A DNA stretch of 64,000 nucleotides, taken from positions 1,316,001 to 1,380,000 of the forward strand of contig NZ_CP032125.1 of the NCBI RefSeq assembly GCF_003544895.1, in the 5' to 3' direction. Every line of letters starts with the position of its first letter. The first letter of the stretch is position 1. Shown here piece by piece: positions 54,095-62,224 of the stretch. This stretch comes from Profundibacter amoris. GTDB lineage: Bacteria > Pseudomonadota > Alphaproteobacteria > Rhodobacterales > Rhodobacteraceae. The translations under genes were made by a program, and so were the position numbers. The notes beneath the pieces were generated by a model. It was not told where the DNA came from. It worked only from the letters and a program-made list of their open reading frames with translations, and ran no database searches.

Positions 54095-55222
54095 ATGGAA
54101 AACCTGTTTCTTTACGGACCATTGGCGTTTGTTCCTTTGCTGGAAACGGTGGTTGGGCATAGGTTGAAATCCGGACTGGCGGTGGATGCAACCCTGACGG
54201 ATTATGCCGTCTACCGGGGCAAAGAGTCCGCGTTTCAAATTATTGAACCCCAAACCGGCACCAGTGTAAAAGGGCTTTTGCTGTCTGGTCTGAATGCAGA
54301 AGAGATAGCACGGCTGGATTTTTATATGGGCGGGTTTGATAACAATCTACGCCCGCTACAGGTGGAAACAAAGAACGGTCCGGAAATGGCGCAAACCTAT
54401 TTTCCATCACAGCCACATACCTATGGTGCTGAATGGAATTTGAACGATTGGCAGGCCGAATGGGGTGATCTGACAGTTCTGGCGGCCAAAGAGGCGATGG
54501 AATATTTCGGCCAGATCACTGCGGACGAACTGGCCCGCCGTTTTCCCGCGATCCGCCGCCGCGCCGCGTCATATCTGCGCGGGCAGGCAGATACGCTCAA
54601 ACCTATCGCTTGGTCCCCGCGCAGCCGTGACGATGTTTTGGTCAAGGACAGCCGCATGGCCTATAGTAATTTCTATGCGATGCGGGAATACGACATCCGC
54701 TTCCGCCAGTTCGATGGCCAGATGAGCGATGTTCTGGATCGGGCCAGCTTTATCGGATTCGATGTAGCCATCGTGTTGCCCTATGACCCTGTTCTGGATC
54801 GGGTTTTGTTGGTGGAACAATTCCGCCTTGGCCCCTATGCCCGCGGCGCGCGATACCCGTGGGTGCTGGAACCTGTCGCTGGGCACATTGATTTGGGGGA
54901 AACTCCCGAGCAAGCCGCACGTCGCGAAACGGTTGAAGAGGCAGGGCTGACGTTAAGCGAGTTGATCCCGATTGCCCAAACCTATCCGTCCCCGGGCGCA
55001 TCCAGCGAGTATTACCACATCTATCTGGGCATTTGCGATTTGTCGGGGCAGGGTGGCACCAACAGGGGCGAGGTTGAGGAAAACGAGGACATCCACAGCC
55101 ATATCTTAAGCTTTGACGAATTGATGCAATTCGTGGATTCCGGCGAGGCCAACATCCTGCCGTTGGTATTTGCCGCCAACTGGCTTGCAAGAAACCGTGA
55201 CCGGCTGCGCAGTGGCGCTTGA
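54095..55222 (+). CDS. trgB: TrgB: gamma-glutamylcyclotransferase-like + Nudix fusion
   Basis: 375 aa. Residues 1-150 are a gamma-glutamylcyclotransferase-like domain (FLYGPLAFVPLLETVVGH). The C-terminal half is a Nudix hydrolase with a full Nudix box, GHIDLGETPEQAARRETVEEAG, of the ADP-ribose pyrophosphatase type. The fusion is the TrgB architecture of Rhodobacteraceae. It begins 3 bp after trgA. The physiological substrate is unknown; ADP-ribose hydrolysis and glutathione-related chemistry are family inferences. Confidence 0.9.
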   Translation: MENLFLYGPLAFVPLLETVVGHRLKSGLAVDATLTDYAVYRGKESAFQIIEPQTGTSVKGLLLSGLNAEEIARLDFYMGGFDNNLRPLQVETKNGPEMAQTYFPSQPHTYGAEWNLNDWQAEWGDLTVLAAKEAMEYFGQITADELARRFPAIRRRAASYLRGQADTLKPIAWSPRSRDDVLVKDSRMAYSNFYAMREYDIRFRQFDGQMSDVLDRASFIGFDVAIVLPYDPVLDRVLLVEQFRLGPYARGARYPWVLEPVAGHIDLGETPEQAARRETVEEAGLTLSELIPIAQTYPSPGASSEYYHIYLGICDLSGQGGTNRGEVEENEDIHSHILSFDELMQFVDSGEANILPLVFAANWLARNRDRLRSGA

Positions 55223-55275
55223 ATACCCCCCGCCGGCTGCATAGACATAGTATAGGTCACAAAAAGGCACAGGCT

Positions 55276-56313
55276 TTGGACATTTGCGAAAATCTGGAAC
55301 AATCCATCGGCAACACCCCGTTGATCCGCCTGAATGCGGCGAGCGAGGCCACGGGCTGTGAAATTCTGGGCAAGGCCGAATTCATGAACCCCGGCCAGTC
55401 GGTCAAGGACCGTGCGGCGCTTTATATCATCAAGGACGCCATTGCGCGCGGCGATCTGTTGCCCGGCGGCACGATTGTCGAGGGCACGGCGGGCAATACC
55501 GGCATCGGGCTGGCGCTGGTCGGGGCCTCGATGGGGTTCAAAACCGTGATCGTGATCCCCGAAACCCAAAGCCGCGAAAAGATGGATATGCTGCGTCTGG
55601 CGGGGGCCGAACTGGTGCCCGTGCCCGCCGCCCCCTACCGCAACCCGAATAATTTTGTGCGCTATTCCGGTCGTTTGGCGGAAAAGCTGGCACAATCCGA
55701 GCCCAATGGCGCGATCTGGGCTGACCAGTTCGATAATGTGGCCAACCGGCAATCCCATGTGGAAACCACCGCGCCGGAAATCTGGCAGCAGACAGATGGC
55801 AAGGTGGACGGGTTTATCTGCGCTGTCGGCTCTGGCGGAACCTTGGCGGGTGTGGCCGAGGGGCTGCGTGAACGCTCCAAAGACGTGAAAATCGGTCTGG
55901 CCGATCCCGAGGGTGCGGCGCTGTTCAGTTATTACACCACGGGCGAGTTGGCCAGCGAAGGCGGCTCGATTGCCGAAGGGATCGGGCAGATCCGGATCAC
56001 CAAAAACCTTGAGGGGCTGACGGTCGACATGGCCTATCGCATCCCCGATACCGAGGCCTTGCCGATCATCTTTGATCTGGTGCAACACGAAGGGCTGGTG
56101 CTGGGCGGCTCCAGCGGTATCAACATTGCCGGCGCCATCCGCATGGCGCGGGAAATGGGGCCGGGGCATACCATTGTCACCATGCTGTGCGATTACGGCA
56201 CGCGCTATCAATCCAAACTGTTCAACCCCGAATTTTTACGCGAAAAGGATTTGCCGGTGCCTGAATGGCTGGACCGCACGCCCCGCGATTTACCAAAGGT
56301 GTTTCAAGACTGA
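55276..56313 (+). CDS. cysK: Cysteine synthase A
   Basis: 345 aa O-acetylserine sulfhydrylase. The PLP lysine is in NPGQSVKDRAAL, the substrate loop is EGTAGNTGIGLA and the phosphate loop is GSGGTLAG. No ATG fits; TTG at 55276 lies 8 bp after AAAAAGG and gives the expected N-terminus (DICENLEQSIGNTPLIRL). It makes cysteine from O-acetylserine and sulfide. Its position after trgAB links thiol supply to tellurite handling. Confidence 0.93.
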   Translation: MDICENLEQSIGNTPLIRLNAASEATGCEILGKAEFMNPGQSVKDRAALYIIKDAIARGDLLPGGTIVEGTAGNTGIGLALVGASMGFKTVIVIPETQSREKMDMLRLAGAELVPVPAAPYRNPNNFVRYSGRLAEKLAQSEPNGAIWADQFDNVANRQSHVETTAPEIWQQTDGKVDGFICAVGSGGTLAGVAEGLRERSKDVKIGLADPEGAALFSYYTTGELASEGGSIAEGIGQIRITKNLEGLTVDMAYRIPDTEALPIIFDLVQHEGLVLGGSSGINIAGAIRMAREMGPGHTIVTMLCDYGTRYQSKLFNPEFLREKDLPVPEWLDRTPRDLPKVFQD

Positions 56314-58676
56314 TGCGGTATATGTTTCGGATAATTGCGGTTGTTGCGCTGGTGCTTGCCGGTTTTCAGGGCCTGGCCGAGGATGCGGGGCAGGGGGACA
56401 ATAGCGGGCGTTCCGGTTCCGGAAGCTATCAGAAAACCATAACGAACACCCTGTCGGCCTGGGAACAGACGGCGAAACGTGCCGAAGAGGCGATTGATGC
56501 GGGGCGCGCATCGACCGCGGCGCTTGAGGAATTGCGCGGCCAGCTTGTTGAATGGCGGGACAAGTTTCTGGCAGCGCAAACCACAAACAAAAGCGCGATT
56601 GATACATTACAGGCGCAGATAACGGCCCTTGGCCCAAAACCGGAAAGTGGCGAGGAAACGCCGGAAATTGCAAACCAGCGCAAAGATCTGGAACAGCGTC
56701 TGGCCCAGTTGCAGGCCCCCGTCAAATCGGCCGAGGTGGCCTATAGTCGGGCCGACGGGCTGATCCGCGGGATCGACCAGATCATCCGCGCCCGTCAGGC
56801 CGATGCGTTGCTGGAACTTGGAGTATCCCCCCTTAATCCGGTGTATTGGAGCAAAGGTATTGCGGCACTGCAATCCTCGTTCAAGGCCATCCGAAAAGAG
56901 CTGACAGATGCCTGGTCCAGCCCCGCGCAACAGGTCCAGTTCAAGGCAAATCTGCCGCAGGTCGTGTTTCTGCTTATGGTGGCGTTGTTGTTGCTGGGGC
57001 GCGGCCGCTACTGGATGGAAAAGCTGACCTTTTCGATGCAGACAAAGGATCGCACACCGGCCCGCTGGAGCATGGCATTTTTCCTGTCGATTGCACAGGT
57101 GATCCTGCCGCTGATCGGCCTGCTGGCGCTGGTCGAGGCCCTGTATGCCACCCAGATGGTCGGTGTGCGCGGCGATATTGCTTTGTCCGCATTCGTGGCG
57201 CTGGGTGTCTTTTTCCTGTTGGCCCGCTGGCTGGGCGGACGGATTTTCCCCAAAAGCGAACATATCACCCCGCCTTTGAACCTGTCCACAACACAACGAC
57301 GCAGAGGCCGTTTCTATAGCGCAACTCTGGGTGTCTTGCTGGGTCTGCAAGCGATGGTTAAATCCATCGCCAGTTTCGACAACTGGAGCGTCGAAGCCCA
57401 AATCATAGTCATCTTTCCGCTGCTGGTCATTGCCGGATATGCGCTGCTGCGTATATCGAAACTGTTGCGCCTGCATGTGCTGAACGAAAAGGTCGAAGGC
57501 GAGGAACGCAGCTACAAAAACCGCATCATCTATTATCTCAGCCGGATCGTTCTGGCGCTGGCGATTATCGGCCCGCTACTGGCTGCCATCGGCTATTTCG
57601 AGGCCGGACAATCAATCATATTCCCGACCGCGATGTCGCTTGGACTGCTCGCGTTCCTGCTGATCCTGCAACGCATGATCCTTGAAGTATACGGGTTGAT
57701 CATCGGCAGCGAGGAACGTGCCCGCGAGGCGCTGATCCCTGTTCTTTTGGGCTTCATCCTTGTGCTGGCCTCGACCCCGCTGTTTGCCCTGATCTGGGGG
57801 GCAAGGGTCACGGACCTGACCGAGATGTGGGCGCGGTTTCAGGAAGGGTTCAGTTTTGGCGGCACACGGATTTCGCCATCCGATTTCCTGACCTTCGCCA
57901 TCATTTTCGTGATCGGTTACATGGTCACCCGCCTGATACAGGGCACCCTGCGCACCACGGTTCTGCCGAAAACCAAACTGGACGTGGGCGGGCGCAATGC
58001 GATTGTATCAGGCGTTGGCTATATCGGGATATTCCTGTCGGCGGTGGTGGCGATCACGGCGGCGGGGATTGACCTGTCGTCACTGGCCATTGTCGCCGGT
58101 GCGCTGTCGGTCGGTATCGGTTTTGGCTTGCAAAATATCGTGTCGAACTTTGTGTCCGGCATCATCCTGCTGATTGAACGCCCCATTTCTGAGGGCGACT
58201 GGATCGAGGTCGGCGGCCAGATGGGCTATGTGCGTGATATATCCGTGCGCTCGACCCGGATCGAAACCTTTGACCGCACCGATGTGATCGTGCCCAACTC
58301 GGACCTTGTGTCGGGGGTGGTGACCAACTGGACCCGCGGCAATTCGGTCGGGCGGTTGATCGTGCCGGTCGGGGTGGCCTATGGCACCGATACCAAAATG
58401 GTCGAAGGCCTGCTGCGCGATATCGCCGAGGCGCATCCGATGGTGCTGGCCAACCCCAAGCCCTCGATCATCTTTCAGGGGTTCGGCGCGGATTCACTGG
58501 ATTTCGAGATCCGCGCCATCCTGCGCGACATAAACTGGAAGCTAAGCGTAAAATCCGACATCAACCATGAAATTGCCCGCCGGTTCACCGAAGAGGGGAT
58601 CGAAATACCCTTTGCCCAACGCGATGTCTGGCTGCGCAATCCCGAAGCCTTGCGGCCCAAATCGGAAGACGAGTAG
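56313..58676 (+). CDS. MscS-family mechanosensitive channel with DUF3772 domain
   Basis: 787 aa. Signal-like N-terminus, a periplasmic coiled-coil DUF3772 region (about 40-215), multiple transmembrane helices (about 220-560), then the MscS core: pore-lining helix with GALSVGIGFGLQNIVSNFVSG and the beta domain RPISEGDWIEVGGQMGYV. It opens under membrane tension to release solutes. The ATG at 56313 overlaps the cysK stop (TGATG), so it is coupled to the cysK cluster. Large MscK/YbdG-type architecture. Confidence 0.92.
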   Translation: MRYMFRIIAVVALVLAGFQGLAEDAGQGDNSGRSGSGSYQKTITNTLSAWEQTAKRAEEAIDAGRASTAALEELRGQLVEWRDKFLAAQTTNKSAIDTLQAQITALGPKPESGEETPEIANQRKDLEQRLAQLQAPVKSAEVAYSRADGLIRGIDQIIRARQADALLELGVSPLNPVYWSKGIAALQSSFKAIRKELTDAWSSPAQQVQFKANLPQVVFLLMVALLLLGRGRYWMEKLTFSMQTKDRTPARWSMAFFLSIAQVILPLIGLLALVEALYATQMVGVRGDIALSAFVALGVFFLLARWLGGRIFPKSEHITPPLNLSTTQRRRGRFYSATLGVLLGLQAMVKSIASFDNWSVEAQIIVIFPLLVIAGYALLRISKLLRLHVLNEKVEGEERSYKNRIIYYLSRIVLALAIIGPLLAAIGYFEAGQSIIFPTAMSLGLLAFLLILQRMILEVYGLIIGSEERAREALIPVLLGFILVLASTPLFALIWGARVTDLTEMWARFQEGFSFGGTRISPSDFLTFAIIFVIGYMVTRLIQGTLRTTVLPKTKLDVGGRNAIVSGVGYIGIFLSAVVAITAAGIDLSSLAIVAGALSVGIGFGLQNIVSNFVSGIILLIERPISEGDWIEVGGQMGYVRDISVRSTRIETFDRTDVIVPNSDLVSGVVTNWTRGNSVGRLIVPVGVAYGTDTKMVEGLLRDIAEAHPMVLANPKPSIIFQGFGADSLDFEIRAILRDINWKLSVKSDINHEIARRFTEEGIEIPFAQRDVWLRNPEALRPKSEDE

Positions 58677-58740
58677 CCTTGATGTTGGCGGGCAATTCTG
58701 CCCAGTTGTATATTTGTTTATTATTGCCTCGGGGGGTCCC

Positions 58741-59316
58741 ATGAAAAAGATGATTGAAAACAGACAGGTTATTCTGCTCCTGTATATCGTTGCAATGGTG
58801 GCCGGGTATTTTGCCTTTCGCCTGCTTTACGGAGTCAGTGACAGTTTTCCTTTCAGTCAGGAATTGTTGTTGGTGTTTCTGGGGGCAATCGCCACCATCC
58901 TCATCACGGCCCTGTTGTTGAACCAGCAAACGGAACTGGAGCTGCGCAAAGAAGGGCAAGTGCTGCTGTTGGACCAGAAAAGCACAACCTATATGGCATT
59001 GATCGAGCATATCGGGGAAATCGTCGAAAAGGGGCGGCTGGATCCAGAAGGGGTGGCAGAATTGCGGGTGCTGAACCACAAGCTGGCGATGATCGGCAGT
59101 GCGGATGTGATTGGCCAGTTTAGCGATGTATTGCGGCGTCTGGATGACTCGACTGCGGATCAGGCGATCAGTGATGCGGAACAGGCGCAGATTATGCAGA
59201 GCGTTGCGGTGCTGAACTATCACATGCGTCGCGATTTGCTGGGCCGGATCGAAGGCGAGGATGACCAGCAGGTGTTGCAGAAAATTGTCGCAAACAGCAA
59301 TGATCTGGAAGACTAA
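58741..59316 (+). CDS. Small inner-membrane protein of unknown function
   Basis: 191 aa. Two hydrophobic segments at about 9-30 and 41-60 are followed by a soluble helical domain (KSTTYMALIEHIGEIVEKGRL, LNHKLAMIGSADVIGQF, ending NSNDLED). No recognised family. The ATG at 58741 is chosen because it starts directly before the membrane segments. It follows the channel gene by 64 bp and ends before a terminator, so it may be the last gene of the trg-cysK transcript. Confidence 0.75.
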   Translation: MKKMIENRQVILLLYIVAMVAGYFAFRLLYGVSDSFPFSQELLLVFLGAIATILITALLLNQQTELELRKEGQVLLLDQKSTTYMALIEHIGEIVEKGRLDPEGVAELRVLNHKLAMIGSADVIGQFSDVLRRLDDSTADQAISDAEQAQIMQSVAVLNYHMRRDLLGRIEGEDDQQVLQKIVANSNDLED

Positions 59317-59349
59317 ATAACAGGTCCTGATCCTAGCAATAGAAAATGG

Positions 59350-59380
59350 AAAGAGGCGCCGATTTTACGGCACCCCTTTT
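59350..59380. terminator. Bidirectional terminator
   Basis: The arms AAAGAGGCGCCG (59350-59361) and CGGCACCCCTTT (59368-59379) pair with two mismatches or G-U pairs around a 6-nt loop and end in T. It lies between the convergent small membrane protein and HdeD genes. Confidence 0.75.
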
Positions 59381-59385
59381 ATGTA

Positions 59386-60000
59386 TCAGGCCTGATTTGC
59401 CAGCTTGCGCAAGGCCAGCGCCAATGCGATTTCAAGCACACCATGCAGCAGCGCATAAAACCCGATCATCCAGCCCATTGTCACCAGACCGGCAGCAGGG
59501 TTGCCCCACAACACGATCGGAATGGCGATCCCCAGCCCAAGGCTGATCAAACCCGAAAGACCCAGCATCCATTCGCCCTCGATCTCTTTGCGCAAGCGGA
59601 TTGCGGCGGCCAGCTCCAACACACCGGTAGCGATCGACCAGATCGCCAGCATGGTCCATGCGAAAATCACCAGCGATACGGCGGACAGCCCCGGCAGGAT
59701 CAAAACGATGGCACCGGCAAACATCCCCAGCACACCGCGCAGAACCAGAGGCCAGAAGTGACCGCTGTTGCTGTCCTTGCCCTGAATCGCCGCGATGATC
59801 GACAAGATGCCGTCTGCCATCGCATAGGCGCCAAACAGCAGGGTCATGGCATAGACGGCCCCCAGCGGGACCCAGAAGGCCAACAGCCCGAACAGGACGG
59901 TTACCAGCCCGCTTGCCAGCACCCATCCCCATTTTGGTTTCAGGACACCAAGGGCGACAAATCCGCCTTGAATCCCTTTGTTTTCAGTTTTCTGTTCCAT
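59386..60000 (-). CDS. HdeD-family membrane protein
   Basis: 204 aa with six hydrophobic segments in three DUF308 repeats (LFGLLAFWVPLGAVYAMTLLFGAYAM, VLRGVLGMFAGAIVLILPG, LISLGLGIAIPIVLW). HdeD is linked to acid resistance in E. coli; function in Alphaproteobacteria is not established. The leader region at 60001-60110 contains a strong hairpin. Confidence 0.9.
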   Translation of the reverse strand: MEQKTENKGIQGGFVALGVLKPKWGWVLASGLVTVLFGLLAFWVPLGAVYAMTLLFGAYAMADGILSIIAAIQGKDSNSGHFWPLVLRGVLGMFAGAIVLILPGLSAVSLVIFAWTMLAIWSIATGVLELAAAIRLRKEIEGEWMLGLSGLISLGLGIAIPIVLWGNPAAGLVTMGWMIGFYALLHGVLEIALALALRKLANQA

Positions 60001-60053
60001 TTTTTCGTTCCTTTGAATGATGATCTCGTATCGCGTTGTTGCGACGACGGAGG

Positions 60054-60077
60054 GGCCCCGAAACCGGGGCCGGTTTT
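60054..60077. other. GC-rich hairpin in the region upstream of HdeD
   Basis: GGCCCCG (60054-60060) and CGGGGCC (60065-60071) flank 4 nt and are followed by GGTTTTC on the plus strand. It looks like a terminator for plus-strand transcription, yet no plus-strand gene ends here. It would lie in the 5' leader of hdeD. Confidence 0.6.
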
Positions 60078-60175
60078 CTTAGTGCTTACCTAGGGTAAGC
60101 TTGCTCTGTTTCAAGATGAAGAAAGAAAAACTCGCCTCTTGCACTCGCAAATCTTCAAGCTATAACAGCGGCAAC

Positions 60176-60265
60176 GGACAGGTGGCCGAGTGGTCGAAGG
60201 CGCACGCCTGGAAAGTGTGTAGGCGGGAGACCGTCTCCAGGGTTCGAATCCCTGTCTGTCCGCCA
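60176..60265 (+). tRNA. tRNA-Ser (GGA)
   Basis: A 90-nt class II tRNA: acceptor GGACAGG, anticodon loop CTGGAAA with anticodon GGA, a long variable arm (GTAGGCGGGAGACCGTCTCC region), T-arm GGGTTCGAATCCC and encoded CCA at 60263-60265. Confidence 0.95.
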
Positions 60266-60581
60266 CTTGCCTTCATTGAAACACGGATATGCCCCGATGC
60301 GGGGATGATTTTCTTTATGTTTCAAAGGGGTTTAGGTCCGGCGACCGAACCTGCGAGAATGGCGAAACGCCTCAATTCGCTCTCTAACCCCCGTTCCTCT
60401 CTTTTCGACCGAACCTCGGGGCGATTTGGTTCGGTCTATGAAAGTCCGATAAAACAAGGGTTTTTGGTGAATTTCGCGCCCGACCGGTTGCAGCGCCATC
60501 AAATCCTCTCACGCGATCAGAGAAAACAGAAATGGACATGGTGGGGCAAAAAATTGTGTGGCAATGAAAAGAAAGCTCTGT
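60266..60581. other. Intergenic stretch after tRNA-Ser
   Basis: 316 bp with no supported gene. It contains a 9-bp inverted repeat, GACCGAACC (60407-60415) and GGTTCGGTC (60428-60436), and a further GACCGAACCT at 60343-60352. A 180-codon frame crosses both the tRNA and this stretch and is not credible. No integrase or attachment-site duplication was seen. Confidence 0.5.
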
Positions 60582-61499
60582 TCATGTGGCGTCCGGTTCT
60601 GAAAATGTTGTGGCCAGCGCCTTGGAAAACCGTTTCAGGGTAGCCATGTCAGCGTCGCCGTGGTCGGGGTTGAGCTGGGCGATGGTGACGCCGGAAAACG
60701 CGGGATGGGCGGCGAGGTGGGCCAGCGCGCTGGTGGCTTGCGCCAGGGTTGCGCCTTCGCCGTGGCGGTAGTTTTCGCCCAGGGGGCATTCGGCGAAGTC
60801 GATGACATCCACATCAAAATGCACGACCAAGCGATCAACAGGGCCGAGCAGGGCGAGCGCGCGTTTGGCGGCGGCGGCGGGGTCGGCCTGCAATTCGTCC
60901 AGAAACACCACATTCATCCGGCGGCGGATCATCGCCTCGCGCTCGGCGTTGGAATTCGAGCCTTCAAAATCCCAGCCGAGAAACACGATCTGGTCGTTTT
61001 GCAGCAAGGGCGCGCGACCGTCGAAACCGGCAAATTCCGCCACCGTGCCGTCCATTTCAAGCATATGCGCCACGCCCATCCAGTCGAGCGCGCCGCTATC
61101 GACGGTTTCGGGGGTGTTCATATCGCCGTGCATGTCCAGATAGATGACGCCGATGCGCTGGGTGGTGTCGCGGCTGGCCCCGGCAATCGCACCGACGCCA
61201 TTGGTGCAATCGCCGCCCAGCACCAGATAAGTCTCGCCATTGACCACCGCTTGCGCCACGGCGTCGGCGACGTTGCGGGCGTTTTCCACCACCTGCGCCA
61301 CGTTGCGGGCGCGCGGGTTGCTCGGGTCGGCGTGATAGCGAAAACCGGGCAGGTCGCCGGTATCTTTCACGGTTATACCCGCCGCCTGCATGTCGTCGAG
61401 CAAGCCCGCTGCGCGCAGCATTGCGGGGGTTTTTTCCTGTCCGGGGGCGTGGGCGGCGACACTAGAGGGCGCGCCGATCAGGGTGATTTTTTTGGTCAT
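60582..61499 (-). CDS. Arginase/agmatinase-family hydrolase with altered metal motif
   Basis: 305 aa ureohydrolase fold. Metal motifs are LGGDCTNG at residues 94-101, DMHGD at 122-126 and FDVDVID further on. The classical first motif GGDH reads GGDC, so a Mn-ligand His is replaced by Cys98; the remaining ligand aspartates and His124 are kept. It may be a family member with a different substrate or metal. The ATG at 61499 starts MTKKITLIGAPSS. It is the last gene of a minus-strand cluster with M23-like, GMC and PLP-decarboxylase genes. Confidence 0.85.
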   Translation of the reverse strand: MTKKITLIGAPSSVAAHAPGQEKTPAMLRAAGLLDDMQAAGITVKDTGDLPGFRYHADPSNPRARNVAQVVENARNVADAVAQAVVNGETYLVLGGDCTNGVGAIAGASRDTTQRIGVIYLDMHGDMNTPETVDSGALDWMGVAHMLEMDGTVAEFAGFDGRAPLLQNDQIVFLGWDFEGSNSNAEREAMIRRRMNVVFLDELQADPAAAAKRALALLGPVDRLVVHFDVDVIDFAECPLGENYRHGEGATLAQATSALAHLAAHPAFSGVTIAQLNPDHGDADMATLKRFSKALATTFSEPDAT

Positions 61500-61551
61500 G
61501 GGGTCTATCCTTTTTGCGTTTTGGGCCTTTTGGGTTTCGGGCTTAGCCCTG

Positions 61552-62217
61552 TCATTTCTTGAAAAGCGGCAGCGGCGAGGGGCACCAGTGGTCGATCTGG
61601 GTGAGCTGCGCGGCGGTGCAATCGCCCTTGAGGGTAAAGCCCATATCGACACCGGCCTCGGTCAGCACCTGAAAATGCACATGGTAAAACCAATAGCCGT
61701 TTTCGTGGAAATCCCCAAGTTGGGCGAAGGGCGCGCCTGCTTCAATGTGCTGACCCGCCGCTGGCAGGTTGCCTTTGGCGAGATGGCCATAGAGCGTGTA
61801 AAACGGCGTAAAATGCGGGCTTTCATGGCGCAGCAGCACATAGCCGCCGTAATTGCCATCCCCTGCCTCATAGCCGCTTTCGGCCACCACCGCCGCCAGT
61901 GGCGCATGCACCGGCGTGCCTTTGGGCAGGATGACATCAAGGCCGAGGTGAAAGAAGCGCTTTTCGCCGGAAAATTGCGGTGTGCTGCCCAGCAACAGCT
62001 CGCGGTTTTCCATATAGGCCGACACTCCCCACATGTGCCGCCCGTCCATTGCCGCATCGAGCTTGCGCTGGAAATCTTGCTGGTCGCGCACGTCGATATC
62101 GTGGAAATAAGGCGAGCTGGGCGACATGTCGACAAAGAAGGGATCGCCCTTCAAGCCTTTGAAAAGCGGGTGGATATTCACGCGGTCGCTATAGGCGATA
62201 TAGGGGTAATGCAGCAT
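61552..62217 (-). CDS. M23-like (LytM) metallopeptidase-fold protein without signal peptide
   Basis: 221 aa. The C-terminal ~140 residues carry the M23 zinc and catalytic motifs: HLGLD (H-x(3)-D), YTLYGHLAKG and HVHFQ. The N-terminal ~80 residues are not recognised. No signal or membrane anchor is present, so action on the cell wall is doubtful. M23-like domains are known fused to class III aminotransferases and phosphotransferases in amino-compound catabolism, and this gene sits 7 bp after the GMC oxidoreductase gene in a metabolic operon. Confidence 0.85.
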   Translation of the reverse strand: MLHYPYIAYSDRVNIHPLFKGLKGDPFFVDMSPSSPYFHDIDVRDQQDFQRKLDAAMDGRHMWGVSAYMENRELLLGSTPQFSGEKRFFHLGLDVILPKGTPVHAPLAAVVAESGYEAGDGNYGGYVLLRHESPHFTPFYTLYGHLAKGNLPAAGQHIEAGAPFAQLGDFHENGYWFYHVHFQVLTEAGVDMGFTLKGDCTAAQLTQIDHWCPSPLPLFKK

Positions 62218-62224
62218 GGTTCGG

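Noticed and set aside
60176-60581. tRNA-Ser as an integration site for an island
   Set aside because: No integrase, no repeated tRNA 3' end and no compositional shift downstream was visible.
60101-60643. 180-codon plus-strand frame
   Set aside because: It runs straight through tRNA-Ser and the intergenic stretch and has no family resemblance.
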